The position numbers were made by a program, and so were the translations under genes. 64,000 nt of DNA. It comes from Gemmiger gallinarum (GTDB taxonomy: Bacteria > Bacillota > Clostridia > Oscillospirales > Ruminococcaceae). The stretch covers positions 124,001-188,000 of the forward strand of contig NZ_JADCKC010000003.1 in NCBI RefSeq assembly GCF_014982805.1, written 5' to 3'. Within the stretch, counting starts at the first letter, position 1; each line of letters starts with the position of its first letter. Below are positions 60,017 to 64,000 of this stretch, in pieces. The notes below the pieces were generated by a model that was not told the origin of the DNA, made no database searches, and was given only the letters and a program-made list of their open reading frames with translations.

Positions 60017-61036
60017 ATGTCCACCACCCCGAAACTCAGCATCATCACAACGGTATACGACGCCAAGGACTATCTGCCCGCCACGGTGCAGAGCATTCTG
60101 GCCCAGACCTTTGCCGATTTTGAGCTTCTTCTGGTGGAGGACGGCAGTCCCAACGGCTGCGGCGAGCTCTGCGACCAGCTGGCCAGGCAGGATGCCCGCA
60201 TTCGGGTATTCCACAAGCCCAACGGCGGCCCTGCCTCGGCGGCCAATGTGGGGCTGGAAAACGCCTGCGGGGATTACATCGGCTTTGTGGATTCCGACGA
60301 CCTCATCCAGCCGGACATGTACGCCCGGCTGTTTGCCGCGCTGGAAGCCCATCCCGGTGCCCGTCTGGCCGCCTGTGCCGGGGATGCCATCGACGACAGG
60401 GGCCAGCCCATTCCCGGCCGGGGAGTCACCTGCTCCATCACCGGGGAATGCAACGCCATGGACCTGCTGCTGGAGACCTTCAAAACCGGCAGCTTTTACG
60501 GGCCGCTGAGCTGGAACAAGCTCTTTGACGCCCGGCTGTTCCGGGACAAAAACATCCGCTACGACGAGAGCATGTTTTTCGGCGACGACGCCAGCGTGCT
60601 GCATCTCGTCTTTGAGGGAGAGAGGGCGGTCTGCCTGCCCGACGCCCTCTACCATTACCGCACCCGCGCCGGACAGATGACCGGGGCTGTGTTTCCGCCC
60701 CGCAAACTGGACGACCTGCGGATGTACTGGGACTGGCTGAGCTATTTTGCCGCCCGGCCGAATTCCGAGGAATACTACCGGTGGGCGGTGGCCTGGTACT
60801 GGAAGGTTTTTTACCAATTCTGGGTCATGTCCGGCGAGGCAGGGAATCTGGCCGAGCTGAAACCCGGATTTCTGAAACACAAAAAGCATCTGGACAGCCT
60901 GCTGCCCGACATTTTGCGGTGCCCGTACATCGCTGCGGGCGAAAAGGTACGCGCCGTTCTGTTCATTGCCAGCCCCACGCTGACCTGGACGGCGGCCCGT
61001 GCCTGGGGGCGGCTTTGCAGATTGGGAAGGGGTTAA
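60017..61036 (+). CDS. Glycosyltransferase family 2
   Basis: The 339-residue GT-A enzyme starts MSTTPKLSIITTVYDAKDYL. It has EDGSPNGCGELC, GGPASAANVGLENACGDYIG and VDSDDLIQPDMY as sugar-nucleotide site. The C-terminal region SGPLSWNKL-like element is seen as FYGPLSWNKLFDARLFRD, common to the GT2 enzymes here. SD AAGGAG. Spacing to the previous gene is 67 bases. Confidence 0.92.
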   Translation: MSTTPKLSIITTVYDAKDYLPATVQSILAQTFADFELLLVEDGSPNGCGELCDQLARQDARIRVFHKPNGGPASAANVGLENACGDYIGFVDSDDLIQPDMYARLFAALEAHPGARLAACAGDAIDDRGQPIPGRGVTCSITGECNAMDLLLETFKTGSFYGPLSWNKLFDARLFRDKNIRYDESMFFGDDASVLHLVFEGERAVCLPDALYHYRTRAGQMTGAVFPPRKLDDLRMYWDWLSYFAARPNSEEYYRWAVAWYWKVFYQFWVMSGEAGNLAELKPGFLKHKKHLDSLLPDILRCPYIAAGEKVRAVLFIASPTLTWTAARAWGRLCRLGRG

Positions 61037-61040
61037 AACT

Positions 61041-62021
61041 ATGGAACGTATCTGTGTGAGCGTGATCATTCCGATCTACAACACCAAGACCTGGCTGGAA
61101 GAGTGCATCCAGAGCGTCCTGGACCAGAAATTTGACCAGACCTTTGAGGTCATTCTGGTGGACGACGGCTCCACCGACGGCTGCGGTGATCTCTGTGATG
61201 AGTTTGCCAAGCGGGATGCGCGCATCCGGGTCATCCATCAGGAAAACCAGGGCCTGTCTGCCGCCCGCAACACCGGCATTGACGCCGCCCAGGGCCGTTA
61301 CTATGCCTTTGTGGACTCGGACGACATCCTGCGCCCGGCCTATCTGCAGAAGCTCTTCGACGCCTGCGAGAAGCACGACGCCTACATGGCCATCTGCGCC
61401 GTGGAGGATGTGCGGGAGGACGGCACCAGCGAGGAGCCCCCTGCCTACACCATGCCCACCGAGGTGGGCGTCTTTACCGGCAAGGACCTGCTTAACCGGT
61501 TCTACGCCGCCAACGGCACCTACTACACCGTTGCCTGGAACAAGCTCTACCGTGCCGAGGTGTGGAAGCTGTTGCACTACCCCGAAGGCCGCCTGCATGA
61601 GGACGACTTTGTGGCCCACCGCCTGTTCTGGCGCTGCGACAAGGTGGTCTGCCTGGACGATCAGCTCTACTGCTACCGCCTGCGCAGCGGCAGCATCTGC
61701 CGTACCAACATCAAACCGGAAGCCTTCGACGCTGTGGACGGTCTGGCCGACCGCTACCGCTTCTTTGTGGAGAACGGCGCCGACCGCACCGTCATCGACT
61801 GCGCCTATGCGGCCTGCTGGCGGCGGTATCTCTTCCTGTGCGCCAAGGTGCGCCAGTCCCCTGAGCCCGCCCTGGTCAAGGCAATCTCCAAGGAGCAGTT
61901 TTTGATGCAGGGGCTCATCAGCTACCTGCCCAACTGCAAACAGCTGAAAATGACCGAAAAGCTCTCGGCCGCCCGCTGGTCCATGATGCCTGCGGAAAGC
62001 CTCTGCCCTGTGAAAAAGTAA
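61041..62021 (+). CDS. Glycosyltransferase family 2
   Basis: The 326-residue GT-A enzyme has VSVIIPIYNTKTWLEECIQS, VDDGSTDGCGDLCDEFAKRD, QGLSAARNTGIDAAQGRYY and FVDSDDILRPAY. The middle holds the YYTVAWNKLYRAEVWKLLHY element. It begins 4 bases after the preceding GT2 stop; GGAAGGGG supplies the SD. Donor and acceptor unknown. Confidence 0.92.
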   Translation: MERICVSVIIPIYNTKTWLEECIQSVLDQKFDQTFEVILVDDGSTDGCGDLCDEFAKRDARIRVIHQENQGLSAARNTGIDAAQGRYYAFVDSDDILRPAYLQKLFDACEKHDAYMAICAVEDVREDGTSEEPPAYTMPTEVGVFTGKDLLNRFYAANGTYYTVAWNKLYRAEVWKLLHYPEGRLHEDDFVAHRLFWRCDKVVCLDDQLYCYRLRSGSICRTNIKPEAFDAVDGLADRYRFFVENGADRTVIDCAYAACWRRYLFLCAKVRQSPEPALVKAISKEQFLMQGLISYLPNCKQLKMTEKLSAARWSMMPAESLCPVKK

Positions 62022-62044
62022 TCTTTGTGTGAGGAGGCCCGGCC

Positions 62045-63265
62045 GTGCCGCTTGTCAAGCCGGACAAAAAAACTGAAAAGCTTCCCCGTGTGCTGCTGAT
62101 CCCCCCGGCGGACCTGCCCGTGCCTGCGGTGCGCGGCGGCGCGGTGGAGACCCTCATCACCCATCTGATCCGGGAAAATGAGCGACAGGGAAAACTGGAT
62201 CTTTTGTGTGCCAGCGTCCAGGACCCCGAAGCCAAAGCCGCTGCGGCAGACCTGCATCATACCAAAATGATGTACATCGCCCGTCCCCGGGGGCATCGCC
62301 GGTACTGGCCCATGGTATTTATTGAGCGGTGTTTTGGCGTTGCAGCGCCTTATGAGCCGTGGTATCAGAAGGTCCAGCTGTCTCTGGCTCTGGAACTGCC
62401 CCCACCGGACTGGATCATCGCCGAGGGCGGCAACCTGACCCAGTTCGGTGCCATCGGCCGCATGTTCGGCCGCAAGCGCTGCCTGGCCCATCTCCACGGC
62501 CTGACCCAGTGCAGCCGCCAGATGGACGATATCTATGGCGGGGTGCTGGCCCTGAGTGAGTTCATTCGAGATGAGTACCTGAAAACCAGCACTCTTGATC
62601 GAAAAAACGCCTTCATTCTTCACAACTGCATCGACACCGAACGCTTCACCCCCGGTGAGCCCGACGCCAGGCTGCGTGCCTCCCTCGGGTTCGCGCCGGA
62701 GGATTTTGTTGTGCTCTTCTGCGGGCGGCTGGAACCGGACAAGGGTATCCACAAGCTGCTGGAGGCCATGGCCTCTCTGTCCGACCCTCACATCAAACTG
62801 CTGATCGTCGGCAGCCCCTTTTTCGGCAGGACCCAGTCCAGCCCCTTTTTGAAAAAGCTGGAGGCCCAGGCCCGGGCACTGGACAGCCGGGTCCGGTTCA
62901 CCGGCTTTATCCAGAACGACGCCCTGCCCGACTATTACCGCCTGGCCGACCTGGTCTGCGTGCCCACCATGGTGCAGGAGGCGGCGGGCCTGGTGGCCAT
63001 CGAGGCCATGGCCTGCGGCCGCCCGGTGCTGGCCACCCGCTCCGGCGGCATGCCGGAATATCTGGCCGGAAGCCAGGCCGTACTGGTGGACCTGAACCGG
63101 GACGTAGCCGGGCAGCTTGCCTGGGCCATTGAGATGCTGCGGGATCATCCCGAGCTGCGCGCCGAGATGGGCCGCGCCGGAGCCGAGGCCGCCAAGCGGT
63201 TCTCGGTAGCCGCCTTTTACGACAACTTTGTCCGCATCCTGACCGAAATGGGGGAACGCACATGA
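62045..63265 (+). CDS. Glycosyltransferase family 4
   Basis: The 406-residue GT-B product starts at a GTG (62045) seven bases after GGAGG. It has PAVRGGAVETLITHLIREN as the glycine-rich acceptor loop, LALSEFIRDEYLK and HNCIDTERFTPG. The donor half contains LFCGRLEPDKGIHKLLEAM and QEAAGLVAIEAMACGRPVLA. It overlaps the next gene by 4 bases. Confidence 0.92.
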   Translation: MPLVKPDKKTEKLPRVLLIPPADLPVPAVRGGAVETLITHLIRENERQGKLDLLCASVQDPEAKAAAADLHHTKMMYIARPRGHRRYWPMVFIERCFGVAAPYEPWYQKVQLSLALELPPPDWIIAEGGNLTQFGAIGRMFGRKRCLAHLHGLTQCSRQMDDIYGGVLALSEFIRDEYLKTSTLDRKNAFILHNCIDTERFTPGEPDARLRASLGFAPEDFVVLFCGRLEPDKGIHKLLEAMASLSDPHIKLLIVGSPFFGRTQSSPFLKKLEAQARALDSRVRFTGFIQNDALPDYYRLADLVCVPTMVQEAAGLVAIEAMACGRPVLATRSGGMPEYLAGSQAVLVDLNRDVAGQLAWAIEMLRDHPELRAEMGRAGAEAAKRFSVAAFYDNFVRILTEMGERT

Positions 63266-64000
63266 AGCCCGCCGTCTGCGTCATCGTGCCGGTATACAAG
63301 GCCGTGCACACCCTGGACCGCTGCGTGGAGAGCGTGCTGTCCCAGGAGGTTTCCGGCGGGCTTTGCTGCATTCTGGTGGACGACGGCAGCCCGGATGAAT
63401 CGGGAGCCATGTGTGACGGCTGGGCCCGGAAAGACCCCCGTGTGCGGGTCATCCACCAGGAGGACGGCGGCGTATCCAGCGCCCGCAACGCCGGTTTGGA
63501 ACTTGCCGACGCCGAGTACATCGTCTTTCTCGACTCCGATGACGCTTTGCGGGAAGGTGCGCTGGAAGCCGCCCTCACCGCCCAGGAGGAACACCCGGAC
63601 AGCTTTGTCATCTGGAACTACACCACCGACCTGCTGGACGACGCCCCCACCGAGGGAGATGTGACCGTCCGGCCGGCCTCGGCACTGGCAAGGCTGTATC
63701 TTGACTGCCTCATCGCCATGCCCTGGAACAAGCTCTACCGGGGAGACCTTTTGCAGGAGCTTCGCTTTGACGAGGGCTATACCCTGGGCGAGGACCTGCA
63801 GTTTGTGCTGGATTACATCGCCCGGCTCAACCATGGGGAAACGCCCTGGTCCTTCGCGGTGCTGGAGGCCCCTCTGACCTGGTACAACTGCGACACCACC
63901 GGAACCAGTCTTTCCACCCGCTATCACGACGACTACTGCGACATCTGGCCCCGGCACTTTGCCAAGCTGAACGCTGCCTGCCGGACCGTGCATGTTCCCC
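63262..64000 (+). CDS. Glycosyltransferase family 2, N-terminal part (runs off window)
   Basis: About 246 codons are present, open to the window end. It starts MKPAVCVIVPVYKAVHTLDR, followed by LVDDGSPDESGAMCDGWARK, GGVSSARNAGLELADAEYIV and LDSDDALREG. IAMPWNKLYRGDLLQELRFD matches the mid-protein element of the other GT2 enzymes here. The ATG overlaps the previous stop as ATGA. The cluster continues outside the window. Confidence 0.92.
   Translation, partial: MKPAVCVIVPVYKAVHTLDRCVESVLSQEVSGGLCCILVDDGSPDESGAMCDGWARKDPRVRVIHQEDGGVSSARNAGLELADAEYIVFLDSDDALREGALEAALTAQEEHPDSFVIWNYTTDLLDDAPTEGDVTVRPASALARLYLDCLIAMPWNKLYRGDLLQELRFDEGYTLGEDLQFVLDYIARLNHGETPWSFAVLEAPLTWYNCDTTGTSLSTRYHDDYCDIWPRHFAKLNAACRTVHVP

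Overview
The window is a high-GC, low-repeat stretch of a chromosome from what looks like an anaerobic Clostridia member. A Ruminococcaceae/Oscillospiraceae relative such as Gemmiger, Subdoligranulum or Faecalibacterium is the best guess. This is inferred from the Firmicutes-type S10 ribosomal operon, T-box control of ilv genes, RqcH, a Na+-decarboxylase membrane subunit, a FeoA-FeoB fusion with its Cys-rich partner, and strong Shine-Dalgarno sites. No plasmid, phage, insertion sequence, rRNA gene or CRISPR array was seen. The only tRNA-related sequence is one degenerate tRNA-like element.

Layout. 1-6450 (minus): the S10 operon, rpsJ-rplC-rplD-rplW-rplB-rpsS-rplV-rpsC-rplP-rpmC-rpsQ-rplN-rplX-rplE (truncated by the window edge), with its promoter, a leader of about 330 nt and a structured rpsJ-rplC gap. 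6634-24451 (minus): two lipoproteins; an ABC-2 type exporter behind a promoter with a perfect inverted repeat; rqcH, nif3-like, trmK and a DUF1858 gene; two large polytopic membrane proteins; a zinc-ribbon gene preceded by a tRNA-like element; a sigma factor; oadB plus a 46-codon oadG-like gene; and an Asp-box lipoprotein. 25031-26845 (plus): ilvA-ridA, with an intrinsic terminator right after the promoter. 26866-28184 (minus): a DUF815 AAA+ ATPase. 28227-33838 (plus): ilvB-ilvN-ilvC-ilvD under a T-box whose specifier reads as GUC (Val). 33952-37216: an aldose-epimerase-like gene, uxaC and a YbaK-type deacylase. 37257-45527 (minus): two more polytopic membrane proteins, a DUF5662 gene, a beta-CASP RNase-like protein and a very large GH25 surface protein. 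45877-49875: DUF1622, a flavodoxin-like reductase and an amino-acid ABC importer. 50328-53126 (plus): ferrous iron uptake. 53330-64000 (plus): PPK2 and an uninterrupted run of nine glycosyltransferase genes leaving the window.

How the genes work together. ilvA and ridA make 2-oxobutanoate and remove the reactive enamine/imine intermediate. ilvBNCD take pyruvate and 2-oxobutanoate to the branched-chain 2-oxoacids under tRNA-sensing control. The glycosyltransferase block alternates GT4-like and GT2 enzymes with start/stop overlaps, as expected for assembly of a cell-surface glycan; polymerase and flippase genes must lie outside the window. The most unusual single gene is the GH25 protein. It joins an apparently intact lysozyme domain to a 5'-nucleotidase-like half that has lost its metal ligands.
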